A stretch of DNA of 28,486 nucleotides from a virus, in IMG/VR virus record IMGVR_UViG_3300028298_000024, positions 1-28,486 of that record, one strand, 5' to 3'. The notes beneath the pieces were generated by a model, which saw only the letters and a program-made list of their open reading frames with translations, searched no databases and was not told where the DNA came from. Every line of letters begins with the position of its first letter. The stretch's first letter is position 1. Shown in pieces: positions 5,927 through 12,418 of the stretch. The position numbers and the translations under genes were made by a program.

Positions 5927-6339
5927 TAACTAAGCTGGCAGTAAAATGGTTATGTAGGCAATTGAAAAAAGATAAGGAACTTTGGTATGCCTATCAGTCA
6001 AATATAGCTATGACTATATCGGATAATATGAATAGGTATAGAAAAAGTAAAAGAGACCCTGCGATGGATAAAGAATATCCATTATGCCCAAGATGTGGAA
6101 CTCCAACTGTTGCGGGTGCTCATATGACAAGTAATGATAAAAGAAGTTTATACTGTGTAAACGGAAACTGTAATTACGATGTAGCATTTAATTCTTTAAC
6201 AACACCCGTATTGCTCAATGCGGATGGGGGGATTAAAGACGCATCGCCAGACCCTTTAAATAAAGATTATTTACCAACACAACACGAATTTTGCAATATA
6301 TGTGCTAATGACTTTTTAAAATTATTAACAAGGAGTTAA
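5923..6339 (+). CDS. Zinc-ribbon hypothetical protein
   Basis: The frame is open from 5842 but the ATG at 5923 follows GGAGGAGGAGGG and overlaps the preceding stop (ATGA), so that start is chosen (138 residues). A zinc-ribbon is visible: CPRCGTPTVAG, then SLYCVNGNCNYD, giving C-x2-C and C-x4-C; a further C-x2-C lies in FCNICANDF near the C-terminus. The N-terminal 40 residues are a basic helix (LAVKWLCRQLKKDKELW). Probably a nucleic-acid or metal-binding accessory protein; role unknown. Confidence 0.65.
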   Translation: MITKLAVKWLCRQLKKDKELWYAYQSNIAMTISDNMNRYRKSKRDPAMDKEYPLCPRCGTPTVAGAHMTSNDKRSLYCVNGNCNYDVAFNSLTTPVLLNADGGIKDASPDPLNKDYLPTQHEFCNICANDFLKLLTRS

Positions 6340-6341
6340 AA

Positions 6342-6611
6342 ATGAAAAAATGGTGCCATAAAATAAACCTTACGGCGGTTAATTTGGAGCCTGAATTAAA
6401 TGCTTTTTCTGAACAGGGATGGGAAATTTATAGGGTATTTAGATGTCTCCACGATAATTATGAAATTATAGCATTTAACGAATACGATAAAAAATTCAAC
6501 GAAGAAGAAATAAAAGAAGTATTATATATGTTTCAGTCGGAAGATTTAATGACTCATAGCGGAACAGCTAAGGTAGCTCACGCCATAATGCAGTATTTAG
6601 AAAAGAGGTAA
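6342..6611 (+). CDS. DUF4177-like hypothetical protein
   Basis: An 89-residue protein. The first half (WCHKINLTAVNLEPELNAFSEQGWEIYRVF) fits the DUF4177 pattern in which a beta strand is followed by a helix ending in QGWE and a second strand; these small alpha/beta proteins are frequent in phages and firmicutes and have no known role. The second half (FNEEEIKEVLYMF, VAHAIMQYLEKR) is helical. It starts three bases after the previous stop with an AAGGAG site. Confidence 0.6.
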   Translation: MKKWCHKINLTAVNLEPELNAFSEQGWEIYRVFRCLHDNYEIIAFNEYDKKFNEEEIKEVLYMFQSEDLMTHSGTAKVAHAIMQYLEKR

Positions 6612-6615
6612 AATA

Positions 6616-6819
6616 ATGCTCTCTCTTAAAACCGAACTCTCTTGTTTAGTCCAAGAATTCTACTCCGGCTCTACAGAGGACTGGTGCAAGGAGAGATTTA
6701 ATAAATCAGTATCCGAATTGACCGAGGATGAATTAGGCGAGGCTCTTTTTATGGCAAAGGATGAAGCAGAGAGGAAGAGGAAGGAATATAACCAATTAAC
6801 GGAGGTGTCAAATGTGTAA
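6616..6819 (+). CDS. Small acidic helical protein
   Basis: A 67-residue protein rich in glutamate (LTEDELGEALFMAKDEAERKRKEYN), starting five bases after the previous stop. One long charged helix is evident and no motif. It overlaps the next gene by eight bases, so translation is coupled. Function unknown. Confidence 0.58.
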   Translation: MLSLKTELSCLVQEFYSGSTEDWCKERFNKSVSELTEDELGEALFMAKDEAERKRKEYNQLTEVSNV

Positions 6820-7546
6820 ATTTTTTAGTCTATGCTCGCAAGGTGATGGCAAGCCATTATATTTTAATGCTGAAATTCGCCAGAAGATTTTAGATAAAAC
6901 CCTAAACTATGAATTAGATTCTCATACTTCAATCGCTGATTATTATGGGCATAAAGCAGAAAAAGAAGATTTACTTAATAAATATGAATACAATGTCTGG
7001 ACAAAATATTTAGAGATTGACCATTTAGGGGCAAAAGATGATTCCAAACAGATAAAAGATTTTTGTGATAAATTGGATTTTAAGACTGTTGTCCCTAATT
7101 TAATAATCAAACCAGTTATAAATCCATTAAAAGATATTCAGACTCTAAAAATTACCAAAGCAGATATTAAATTATTAAAAGAGTGGGATTCGGTCGGGGC
7201 TTCGGTCTGGGCTTCGGTCTGGGCTTCGGTCGGGGCTTCGGTCTGGGATTCGGTCGGGGATTCGGTCTGGGCTTCGGTCAGGGATTCGGTCAGGGATTCG
7301 GTCGGGGCTTCGGTCTGGGCTTCGGTCGGGGCTTCGGTCTGGGATTCGGTCTGTAATTCGGTCAGGGCTTCGGTCTGGGCTTATATAGCAACTTTTGTAA
7401 AAGCAGAATATAAATATAATCTAAAACCTGCCCAGAAACTTTGGGAACGAGGATTAGTCGCAAGTTTTGATGGGACTTCGTGGCGTTTGCATGGAAAAGA
7501 CGGAAGAGAATTATACAAAATTACACAAGAGGAATTAAAGAAATGA
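6812..7546 (+). CDS. Phage protein with 16 tandem x-[AD]-S-V tetrapeptide repeats
   Basis: A 244-residue protein in three parts. Residues 1-124 are a globular head (MCKFFSLCSQGDGKPLYF, then LDSHTSIADYYG and NLIIKPVINPL) of a type I have seen in other phage proteins without known function. Residues 125-188 are 16 uninterrupted four-residue repeats with W, G, R (once C) at position 1, A or D (once N) at position 2, then S-V. Residues 189-244 form a second small domain (LKPAQKLWERGLVASFDGTSWRLHG). A valine every fourth residue suggests a regular solenoid or extended fibre-like stack, which is inference. Start supported by GGAGG at 6801-6805. The repeat is much richer in GC than the rest of the window. 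Confidence 0.68.
   Translation: MCKFFSLCSQGDGKPLYFNAEIRQKILDKTLNYELDSHTSIADYYGHKAEKEDLLNKYEYNVWTKYLEIDHLGAKDDSKQIKDFCDKLDFKTVVPNLIIKPVINPLKDIQTLKITKADIKLLKEWDSVGASVWASVWASVGASVWDSVGDSVWASVRDSVRDSVGASVWASVGASVWDSVCNSVRASVWAYIATFVKAEYKYNLKPAQKLWERGLVASFDGTSWRLHGKDGRELYKITQEELKK
7184..7375 (+). repeat. 12-base tandem repeat, 16 copies
   Basis: Sixteen copies of a 12-base unit of form NGG-GMT-TCG-GTC (one copy TGT-AAT). Serine is always TCG and valine always GTC. Essentially all differences fall in the first base of codon 1 (T/G/A) and the second base of codon 2 (A/C), so every change alters the protein. The tract is far higher in GC than its surroundings. Confidence 0.95.
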
Positions 7547-7570
7547 CCCCCACAGAGAGGAGCAGGGATA

Positions 7571-7897
7571 ATGCCACATCTTGAAAAAGATATTCAGTTG
7601 CAAATTCTTAAATACTTGCGAGCCATAGGAGCATACGCAGGAAAGACAAAGACAATGGGGGTCAAGCGTGGCAGGGCATTTTGTTTTGACCCTTATGTAT
7701 TTAAGGGCTTCTCTGATATAGTCGCTTTTTATAAAGATAAAATATATTTTATTGAAGTGAAATCAGAAAAGGGCAGGCAATTTTATGAACAGATATTATT
7801 TCAGAAGTTTGTAGAGAATGCCGGATTAACTTATATTTTGGCAAGAGATATTGATGATGTAATAAAAGTTTTACCTAACCCCCAGGAGGAAAGATGA
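7571..7897 (+). CDS. VRR-NUC domain nuclease
   Basis: A 108-residue stand-alone nuclease domain of the PD-(D/E)XK superfamily. The pattern of the VRR-NUC family is clear: helix LEKDIQLQILKYLRAIG, the substrate loop, then GFSDIVAFYKDKIYFIEVKSEKGRQ giving catalytic D49, E62 and K64, then helix YEQILFQKFVENAG and the terminal strand TYILAR. Phage versions occur in replication/recombination modules and act on branched or free-ended DNA. Its ATG follows an AGAGGAG site, and its stop overlaps the next start (ATGA). Confidence 0.85.
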   Translation: MPHLEKDIQLQILKYLRAIGAYAGKTKTMGVKRGRAFCFDPYVFKGFSDIVAFYKDKIYFIEVKSEKGRQFYEQILFQKFVENAGLTYILARDIDDVIKVLPNPQEER

Positions 7898-8145
7898 TAA
7901 CTCCGATAGAAAATATATTGATAGAGTTAAAACACGATGCTGAAGTTGGAGAAAATCCTGATGTATTAAAAGCCCTCTCCGCCATCAAATCAGAATTGCG
8001 GAAGGCAGGACCAAAGGATAAGCCAAGACTTACCGATATTAAAAAAATGAAAAAATATAAAGACTTAGTTGTAGAAATGGATTGGAAGCATTTTGGTTTT
8101 AATCTTAGTAACCAATTATGGCTTGAGGCGATAGAGAAGATTTAG
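7894..8145 (+). CDS. Hypothetical basic helical protein
   Basis: An 83-residue protein coupled to the VRR-NUC gene by ATGA. It looks like a bundle of helices (IENILIELKHDAE; DVLKALSAIKSELRK; TDIKKMKKYKDLVVEMD). A role alongside the nuclease is possible from coupling alone; no motif was found. Confidence 0.58.
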   Translation: MITPIENILIELKHDAEVGENPDVLKALSAIKSELRKAGPKDKPRLTDIKKMKKYKDLVVEMDWKHFGFNLSNQLWLEAIEKI

Positions 8146-8157
8146 AAAGGAGTAGAA

Positions 8158-8262
8158 ATGAATTTAACCTTAGGGGCATTAGAGTTTATCTTACGAATTG
8201 TGATAGAAATTATGATTTTAATTTTTTGCGTAGGATATGGCTTTGCAATACTTTTTAGCTAA
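8158..8262 (+). CDS. 34-residue single-span membrane protein
   Basis: ATG at 8158 preceded by AAAGGAG. The product is almost all hydrophobic (LRIVIEIMILIFCVGYGFAILF), one transmembrane helix with a tiny N-terminal tail. It is followed at once by a second gene of the same size and type. Small holin-like or membrane-modulating phage proteins look like this, but so do many unrelated ones. Confidence 0.5.
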   Translation: MNLTLGALEFILRIVIEIMILIFCVGYGFAILFS

Positions 8263-8279
8263 ATGAAAGGAGGAGAGAG

Positions 8280-8384
8280 ATGAAATGGGATACTTTTATA
8301 GGTAGATTAGAAGATTTATTCATAATACTTTGTTTTATGGCATTGTTAATAGTGGTTTTTAAAATAATTTTTGTTAAGTTTTAA
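8280..8384 (+). CDS. 34-residue single-span membrane protein
   Basis: ATG at 8280 directly behind AGGAGAGAG. The product has a short amphipathic start (MKWDTFIGRLEDLF) and one hydrophobic span (IILCFMALLIVVFKIIF). Same length as the gene before it, without clear sequence identity. Function unknown. Confidence 0.5.
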   Translation: MKWDTFIGRLEDLFIILCFMALLIVVFKIIFVKF

Positions 8385-8402
8385 CCCAAAAGGAGTCCCA
8401 AT

Positions 8403-9032
8403 ATGGAAAATATAAGAGAGAAGGTAGCAGAGATAATAAGTTTATCTGAGCATACTGGAGAACATATAAAACCTTGTAGTGATTGCCGTAAGTTAGCAGA
8501 CCAAGTCCTCGCCCTCTGTTTATCGCAGGATGAGATAGAGAAGATAATACACGATACTGGATTTATATTCGCCAAGGAAAGAGAGAAAGATTTAGCCCAA
8601 GTTCTCTCCTCTCACCTTATTCCGCGAGGGGTGGATGCAGAGAAGAAATGTATTTGTGAACCTTATGATAATTTTTTCGTAAGAGTTAATGCTAATTGTC
8701 CTATTCACGGAAAATTAGCCCATTTCCCTGCCCAGCCGGAACAGAAGTCTATTTGTGATACTTGTAAATTTCCTTGTGCTGCTACTCACAGAAGGGCTAA
8801 TTGCTCTATGTATGAACCCAAGCCCATACCGGAACAGAAATATTGTGAGTGTAAAGAAATAGATAAACTTGTAGGAGGTAGATGTTTGATATGCGGATTA
8901 TTTCCCAAGCCCGCAAATGAGGAAATTTCGCCTTTAATATTCAAAAATAATGGTATCCCTTTTGAAAATCAAATACAGGAAAAGATAGAAGAAATCCGAG
9001 TAGCCGTCAACAAACTAACTAAAGGGGGGTGA
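8403..9032 (+). CDS. Cysteine-rich hypothetical protein, probably multi-zinc
   Basis: A 209-residue protein with AAGGAG upstream. Several Cys/His groups occur in order: HIKPCSDCRKLADQV, CICEPYDNFFVRVNANCPIHGK, CDTCKFPCAATHRRANCSMYE and YCECKEIDKLVGGRCLICG. They would make two to four zinc knuckles linked by proline-rich stretches (AHFPAQPEQK, EPKPIPEQKY). The repeated PIPEQK/AQPEQK linker before each cluster suggests modular growth. Phage proteins of this build are common and uncharacterised; nucleic-acid or protein binding is likely. Confidence 0.62.
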   Translation: MENIREKVAEIISLSEHTGEHIKPCSDCRKLADQVLALCLSQDEIEKIIHDTGFIFAKEREKDLAQVLSSHLIPRGVDAEKKCICEPYDNFFVRVNANCPIHGKLAHFPAQPEQKSICDTCKFPCAATHRRANCSMYEPKPIPEQKYCECKEIDKLVGGRCLICGLFPKPANEEISPLIFKNNGIPFENQIQEKIEEIRVAVNKLTKGG

Positions 9033-9036
9033 AGGG

Positions 9037-9249
9037 ATGAATACAGATAGTGGAAACATCTATAAAGATTTATCGAGTTTATTTGAGGGCGAAAAAGAAA
9101 AAGGAATTGTAGTTAATAAAAATAATCTTATAAGGTTTGGTCTTGGCGATACAATGGAATGGAGAGGTGCTAAATTTGAGATTACAGAAATTAAACCTTA
9201 TCCAGAAAACATATTAGTTCTGCATAGTTTAGAGAAAGGCATTTACTAA
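9037..9249 (+). CDS. Small beta-rich hypothetical protein
   Basis: A 70-residue protein starting four bases after the previous stop, with GGGG/GAAGG ahead of the ATG. The second half (LGDTMEWRGAKFEITEIKPYP, ILVLHSLEKG) alternates strands as in small barrel folds. No family recognised. Confidence 0.55.
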   Translation: MNTDSGNIYKDLSSLFEGEKEKGIVVNKNNLIRFGLGDTMEWRGAKFEITEIKPYPENILVLHSLEKGIY

Positions 9250-9324
9250 CTAACCTCTCCCTAACAGGGAAGAAAGGATGTGGGAAGATGTTTAAGGAAA
9301 AAGATTGGAACAGAAATAAAGAAA

Positions 9325-9417
9325 ATGGAAAAGAATAAATATTATTTTGTTTTAAGTAAACGATACAAAGGCAGAGGGCGACCAAAAAAAAGTGATTGGA
9401 CAAGAGTAAGATACTAA
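9325..9417 (+). CDS. Possible 30-residue AT-hook-like peptide
   Basis: ATG at 9325 opens a 30-codon frame containing KGRGRPKKSDW; RGRP-type cores are the AT-hook that binds the minor groove of AT-rich DNA. The upstream ribosome site is poor. The 9250-9324 stretch before it holds only very short frames (9278 and 9288) and the small hairpin CCCTAACAGGG. Treat as possible. Confidence 0.3.
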   Translation: MEKNKYYFVLSKRYKGRGRPKKSDWTRVRY

Positions 9418-9496
9418 AGGACCTCTCCCTGGTGTTCTTATTATGTTTATGGCACAATGATTTATTTTATGAATTAACTAACAAGGAGGTAACAAA

Positions 9497-9622
9497 ATGG
9501 GTGAAAAACTTAGTGAATTGATACAAGAAGTTATTAAAGATTGTAGGAATAAAGAAGTAACACATTATCTTAATTTAGCTTATTTATTGCAGAAACAAGA
9601 AGAAGAGAGTCCTAAGCAGTAA
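9497..9622 (+). CDS. 41-residue helical hypothetical protein
   Basis: ATG at 9497 behind a textbook AAGGAGGT site. The product is a single amphipathic acidic helix (LSELIQEVIKDCRNKEVTHYL, LLQKQEEE). The strong ribosome site argues it is real despite its size. Function unknown. Confidence 0.6.
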   Translation: MGEKLSELIQEVIKDCRNKEVTHYLNLAYLLQKQEEESPKQ

Positions 9623-9631
9623 CACCCTAAT

Positions 9632-9745
9632 CCTGTGAGGGGACTTGTGATATTACTTATAGTAATGCTTAAGCAAGGTTCAACTTCGGATTAAAGCGAG
9701 GTCGGCAAACAGCAGGCGACACGCCTTGCCAAGTCCCCCCGCAGG
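9632..9745 (+). ncRNA. Candidate structured RNA with multi-helix junction
   Basis: A gene-free 140-base gap holds strong complementary segments. The closing helix pairs 9632-9647 with 9730-9745: 15 pairs with one wobble and one A/C mismatch, including GGGGACTTG with CAAGTCCCC. Inside are hairpin 9652-9657/9661-9666 (ATTACT, loop TAT), hairpin 9683-9688/9697-9702 (ACTTCG/CGAGGT) and hairpin 9712-9718/9722-9729 (GCAGGCG with CGCCTTGC, one bulge). This makes a four-way junction. GCAAGG 9673-9678 could instead pair with 9724-9729. A ribosome site follows only 7 bases after the closing helix, so it may be a cis-regulator or an independent RNA. I recognise no known class. Confidence 0.55.
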
Positions 9746-9762
9746 TGAGGAAAGGAGAAGAC

Positions 9763-9960
9763 ATGGGTAGTGCAATTTGTGGTGGCGTAATGAGTTTTTC
9801 TATGATGAAAAAGGGTATGAGAAAATTCGGTGCTTATTTTGGAATGATGTCTTTTGTAATGGCAGATAACCAATATAAAAGGTTTATCGCCTATAAAAAA
9901 CAAGGTAGAGAAAAACAAGCCAAGAAATTATTTGATAGATATGCAATTAGTCAAATTTAA
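9763..9960 (+). CDS. Small basic glycine/methionine-rich protein
   Basis: The frame is open from a GTG at 9745, but AAAGGAG (9751-9757) points to the ATG at 9763, giving 65 residues. It has a mildly hydrophobic first half (ICGGVMSFSMMKKGMRKFGAY) and a basic helical end (YKKQGREKQAKKLFDRY). It would be the gene governed by the structured RNA just upstream if that is a cis element. No family recognised. Confidence 0.58.
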   Translation: MGSAICGGVMSFSMMKKGMRKFGAYFGMMSFVMADNQYKRFIAYKKQGREKQAKKLFDRYAISQI

Positions 9961-9971
9961 GGAGAGCTGAT

Positions 9972-10139
9972 ATGGCTAAATTGAGGAAGAAGAGTTTTGA
10001 AGGTTTTACATTTATAAAAAATCTCATAGATTGTAATATAAACAATTTGAATTTGTATGAAAACCAACCAAGATATGAGAATGGTATACCTGATAGTAGT
10101 TTTGTTAAAGTCCGTATCACAATAGAGGAATTGAAATGA
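9972..10139 (+). CDS. 55-residue hypothetical protein
   Basis: ATG at 9972 with GGAGAG upstream. The product (MAKLRKKSFEGFTFIKNLID, later SSFVKVRITIEELK) looks like a small alpha/beta domain. Its stop overlaps the next start (ATGA). Function unknown. Confidence 0.5.
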   Translation: MAKLRKKSFEGFTFIKNLIDCNINNLNLYENQPRYENGIPDSSFVKVRITIEELK

Positions 10140-10279
10140 AAGAAGTTAAATGGGGCATAGTCGGTGAGGTAAATGCCTTCGGAGATATTAAGATAGAAGA
10201 AAGAGAAAATGGGCGTGTAAAAGTTATTTACGCTAATCCGAATAGAAATATAAAAGATAGTAAAGAGGAGATTAAATAA
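10136..10279 (+). CDS. 47-residue hypothetical protein
   Basis: Starts inside the previous stop (ATGA) and ends in TAATG with the next gene, so it is held by coupling on both sides. Sequence WGIVGEVNAFGDIKIEER then RVKVIYANPNRNIKD looks like a small beta hairpin. No family recognised. Confidence 0.52.
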   Translation: MKEVKWGIVGEVNAFGDIKIEERENGRVKVIYANPNRNIKDSKEEIK

Positions 10280-10590
10280 TGGAAAAACACTGTGTATCAC
10301 TTGAGATTGCCAAGCAGTTAAAAGAGGCAGGGTGGAAGAAAGAAACAGAGTTTTGGTGGGTAGAATGTTCAGATAAAAGTTGGGCTATTAACAACACTTT
10401 TGCCCAGAATTATAAAAACAAATACCCCTCCCCTCTCGCCACAGAGATTTTGGAGGAGTTAACTAATGACCAAATAAGTGAATACACGGAAAAAGCAGAC
10501 AGTATATTAGATTGGGATGATACTGTAAATGTTTTTAGAAGTGCCAACGCCCTCGCCAAGATGTGGCTCTGTCTGAAAAAGAAGGGTTGA
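10279..10590 (+). CDS. Conserved phage hypothetical protein
   Basis: A 103-residue protein that resembles a widespread phage family of unknown function: SLEIAKQLKEAGWKKETEFWW at the start, then a tyrosine-and-proline stretch before LATEILEELTNDQ, and finally ANALAKMWLCLKKKG. Family members occur singly in accessory regions of many phages. It starts on the last base of the previous stop. Confidence 0.68.
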   Translation: MEKHCVSLEIAKQLKEAGWKKETEFWWVECSDKSWAINNTFAQNYKNKYPSPLATEILEELTNDQISEYTEKADSILDWDDTVNVFRSANALAKMWLCLKKKG

Positions 10591-10594
10591 TTAA

Positions 10595-10780
10595 ATGACC
10601 CCTTGCACCTGTAAGCACCCATTACCTAACCAGCACAATACAAGCAAGTGTTTTTGGTGCGATAAAATTCTTCCTCAATTCTGTCCTAAATGGTGGCAGA
10701 GAATAATCTCTCCGGCCTGGGGAATAGTGGTTTGGATAATCTTTGTTACATTTATGATTTTATTTTGTAGCCAATGGTAA
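10595..10780 (+). CDS. Small Cys-rich protein with one membrane span
   Basis: A 61-residue protein with an N-terminal CTCKHPLPNQHNTSKCFWCDK Cys/His patch (likely zinc) and a C-terminal hydrophobic span IVVWIIFVTFMILFC. The arrangement puts a small zinc knuckle on the membrane surface. Function unknown. Confidence 0.55.
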   Translation: MTPCTCKHPLPNQHNTSKCFWCDKILPQFCPKWWQRIISPAWGIVVWIIFVTFMILFCSQW

Positions 10781-10792
10781 AGGAGGAAGGCG

Positions 10793-11143
10793 ATGATGAA
10801 TAAATTGATTTTAGTATTAGTGTTGTTAATGGCAGGATGTTGTAATTTGGAACAGTCAGGACGTTGTTCTGATAAATGTTACAAGGATTTGACACCATAT
10901 ATGAGTGGTGGTGGATATATAGATAAAAATGGAATAGCTTGGCAAACAACAGGAGAGGGAGTTTATGTAAACGGAAAATCTTTTCCGTTTAAAGGTAATG
11001 AAGATTGCTACAAGCCATATTTTTGTAAAGAATGTTCCACGACTGTTTCGTTAAACCCTCCTGCTATAAAAAATAGATGCAAAGGTTGGGAAATGGAATT
11101 AGAAAATTCGAGATTAAAACAGTTAAGACGGGGAAATAAATGA
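10793..11143 (+). CDS. Small cysteine-rich lipoprotein
   Basis: A 116-residue protein with a lipoprotein signal: LILVLVLLMAGC is a good lipobox, with the lipidated cysteine at 16 (ATG at 10793) behind AAAGGAGG. The mature part has about eight more cysteines (GRCSDKCYKD, EDCYKPYFCKECS, NRCKGW), consistent with disulfides outside the cytoplasm. Phage lipoproteins commonly block superinfection or form the outer half of the spanin; the cysteine richness is unlike typical outer spanins. Role undecided. Confidence 0.68.
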   Translation: MMNKLILVLVLLMAGCCNLEQSGRCSDKCYKDLTPYMSGGGYIDKNGIAWQTTGEGVYVNGKSFPFKGNEDCYKPYFCKECSTTVSLNPPAIKNRCKGWEMELENSRLKQLRRGNK

Positions 11144-11316
11144 CCCTCACTACTCTCTGTTCAGTCCTGAAATTTAACTTTGATAAATATACCCTAATCT
11201 GGCTGGCACTCGGCGGCCTGTTTATTCTCATTCTATACTTTGGCTATGGGAGCACTATCAGGCGCAAGATTATTCAGGCGAGGTGGCACAGAAGGAGGTT
11301 AAATGGAAACAAATAA
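11140..11316 (+). CDS. 58-residue single-span membrane protein
   Basis: Starts at the ATGA overlap with the lipoprotein gene. One membrane helix (LIWLALGGLFILILYFGYG) is followed by a strongly basic tail (RRKIIQARWHRRRLNGNK) that would lie in the cytoplasm. It overlaps the next gene by 14 bases. Small proteins of this form include holin-like and membrane-anchor proteins. Confidence 0.58.
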   Translation: MTLTTLCSVLKFNFDKYTLIWLALGGLFILILYFGYGSTIRRKIIQARWHRRRLNGNK

Positions 11317-11551
11317 AACTCTATGGGTATTAGCGTGGATATTTATATTCTGCCTGCTAATGGAAACTCAAATGATTAGAGGATTGTTGGAGAAGCAAGA
11401 GGCAGAGAATAGGGGGGCAATAGATAGTTTACGAAAAGATAGGGATAATTTTATCTCTCTTACAAATGGGGCAATTAAAAGTTTAAGGTTAATTACCGAA
11501 GAACAACAGGGGCAAATAAACCAATTAAAATCTAAAAAATGGCACAGATAA
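11303..11551 (+). CDS. Membrane-anchored coiled-coil protein (inner-spanin-like shape)
   Basis: An 82-residue protein with AGGAGG ahead of the ATG. One N-terminal span (LWVLAWIFIFCLLM) is followed by a charged helical region (residues 28-80, e.g. RGLLEKQEAENRGAIDSLRK) likely to form a coiled coil. This matches the shape of inner-membrane spanins, and a lipoprotein gene lies just upstream, but spanin pairs usually come in the reverse order, and there is no endolysin beside it. Confidence 0.55.
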   Translation: METNKTLWVLAWIFIFCLLMETQMIRGLLEKQEAENRGAIDSLRKDRDNFISLTNGAIKSLRLITEEQQGQINQLKSKKWHR

Positions 11552-11646
11552 ATAAATTATATCTATGCCCTTTGGCAATCATACTTTTAATCTGGACACA
11601 TTTTTTTCCGGATAAGTCGGAATATAAAAGTGAGGACTGGGGATAA
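11539..11646 (+). CDS. 35-residue single-span membrane protein
   Basis: ATG at 11539 overlaps the end of the coiled-coil gene, and the stop overlaps the next ATG (TAATG). Product: a short hydrophobic segment LYLCPLAIILLIWTHFF with a small acidic tail. Tight overlaps on both sides support translation. Function unknown. Confidence 0.5.
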   Translation: MAQINKLYLCPLAIILLIWTHFFPDKSEYKSEDWG

Positions 11647-12272
11647 TGGATAAATTCTACCATCGTTATTGGCAGGACAAGCACATTAAAATTAATCCAT
11701 TTGACCATATCCCACAATGGACAGAAGAAAACTTTAAATATCATATTAAATTTTTTGACGAAACCGTTGAGGGGGTAGTCTTAGATTTTGGTGTAGGCGA
11801 TGGATATTTCTTAGATAAAATTAGAAGTTCCTGCAAAGAAGTTTATGGTATGGATATTTCTAATTTAGCAATCACTAAAGCAATGGTTTTACATCCTCAT
11901 CTTAATTTAGGATTATCGGAGCATTCCTATACCTTCCGTGAGGGATTTTTTGATACTATCTTTTGTCTTGATGTTTTAGAACATATCTTAGATATTGAAA
12001 CTACTTTAGAGGAATTTTACCGGCTATTAAAAGTTGGCGGTTATTTGTGTATCACTACTTCTCAGCTCACAAGGTTAAAACTTTTAATGATTATAATGTC
12101 AGGTATAGATTTATATTTCTACCCTACCTCTCCACATATCCGATATTTTACCAAATGGAATTTAGAGGATATTCTAAAGAGGAAAGGATTTCAAGTGATA
12201 AAATATCAGGCGAATAGAAAGTATTTTGGGATAATCCCACAAGGGCAAATGGTGATTGCGAGGAAGATATGA
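11646..12272 (+). CDS. SAM-dependent methyltransferase (class I), first of a pair
   Basis: A 208-residue Rossmann methyltransferase. SAM-binding motif I VVLDFGVGDG (44-53), the acidic end of strand 2 in VYGMDIS, the strand-4 motif DTIFCLDVLEHI and the post-motif YRLLKVGGYLCITT are all present, fitting the Methyltransf_11/23 group. Such enzymes act on small molecules, sugars or lipids. The N-terminal run YHRYWQDKHIKINPFDHIP resembles IWEQHWQDKPIEEYPDYHS of the gene at 14524, so the two are probably paralogues. It opens the surface-modification-like block together with the B12 radical SAM enzyme. Confidence 0.85.
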   Translation: MDKFYHRYWQDKHIKINPFDHIPQWTEENFKYHIKFFDETVEGVVLDFGVGDGYFLDKIRSSCKEVYGMDISNLAITKAMVLHPHLNLGLSEHSYTFREGFFDTIFCLDVLEHILDIETTLEEFYRLLKVGGYLCITTSQLTRLKLLMIIMSGIDLYFYPTSPHIRYFTKWNLEDILKRKGFQVIKYQANRKYFGIIPQGQMVIARKI

Positions 12273-12418
12273 AGAAAAAAATAAAATGGAAAAGGAAAGG
12301 ATGGAAAAATCCAATATATTTCCCTTATAAAGAATGTGGTTTAAGATTAAAAGATGTTAAAAAAATGTTAAGTGATATAAGTAAAGCCAATGAAAATTTT
12401 ATTAGTTCAACCCTTTAA
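12269..12418 (+). CDS. 49-residue basic hypothetical protein
   Basis: Starts at the ATGA overlap with the methyltransferase and overlaps the first 29 bases of the radical SAM gene in another frame. The start is very basic (MKKKIKWKRKGWKNPIYF), the rest a helix (RLKDVKKMLSDISKANENF). Coupled on both sides, so probably translated, perhaps to set the level of the next gene. Confidence 0.45.
   Translation: MKKKIKWKRKGWKNPIYFPYKECGLRLKDVKKMLSDISKANENFISSTL

Noticed and set aside
7184-7375. CRISPR-like or diversity-generating retroelement variable region
   Set aside because: Repeats have no spacers, the varied sites are not adenine-templated, and no reverse transcriptase is present in the window.
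9673-9700. GGTTCAA in the 9.6-kb RNA as a second tRNA T-arm
   Set aside because: The bases after TTCAACT do not pair with GCAAGG as a T-stem, and no anticodon arm or D-arm fits.
9701-9711. GTCGGCAAACA shared with 22372-22382 as a functional repeat
   Set aside because: An 11-base match is expected many times in 28 kb, and the surrounding structures differ.
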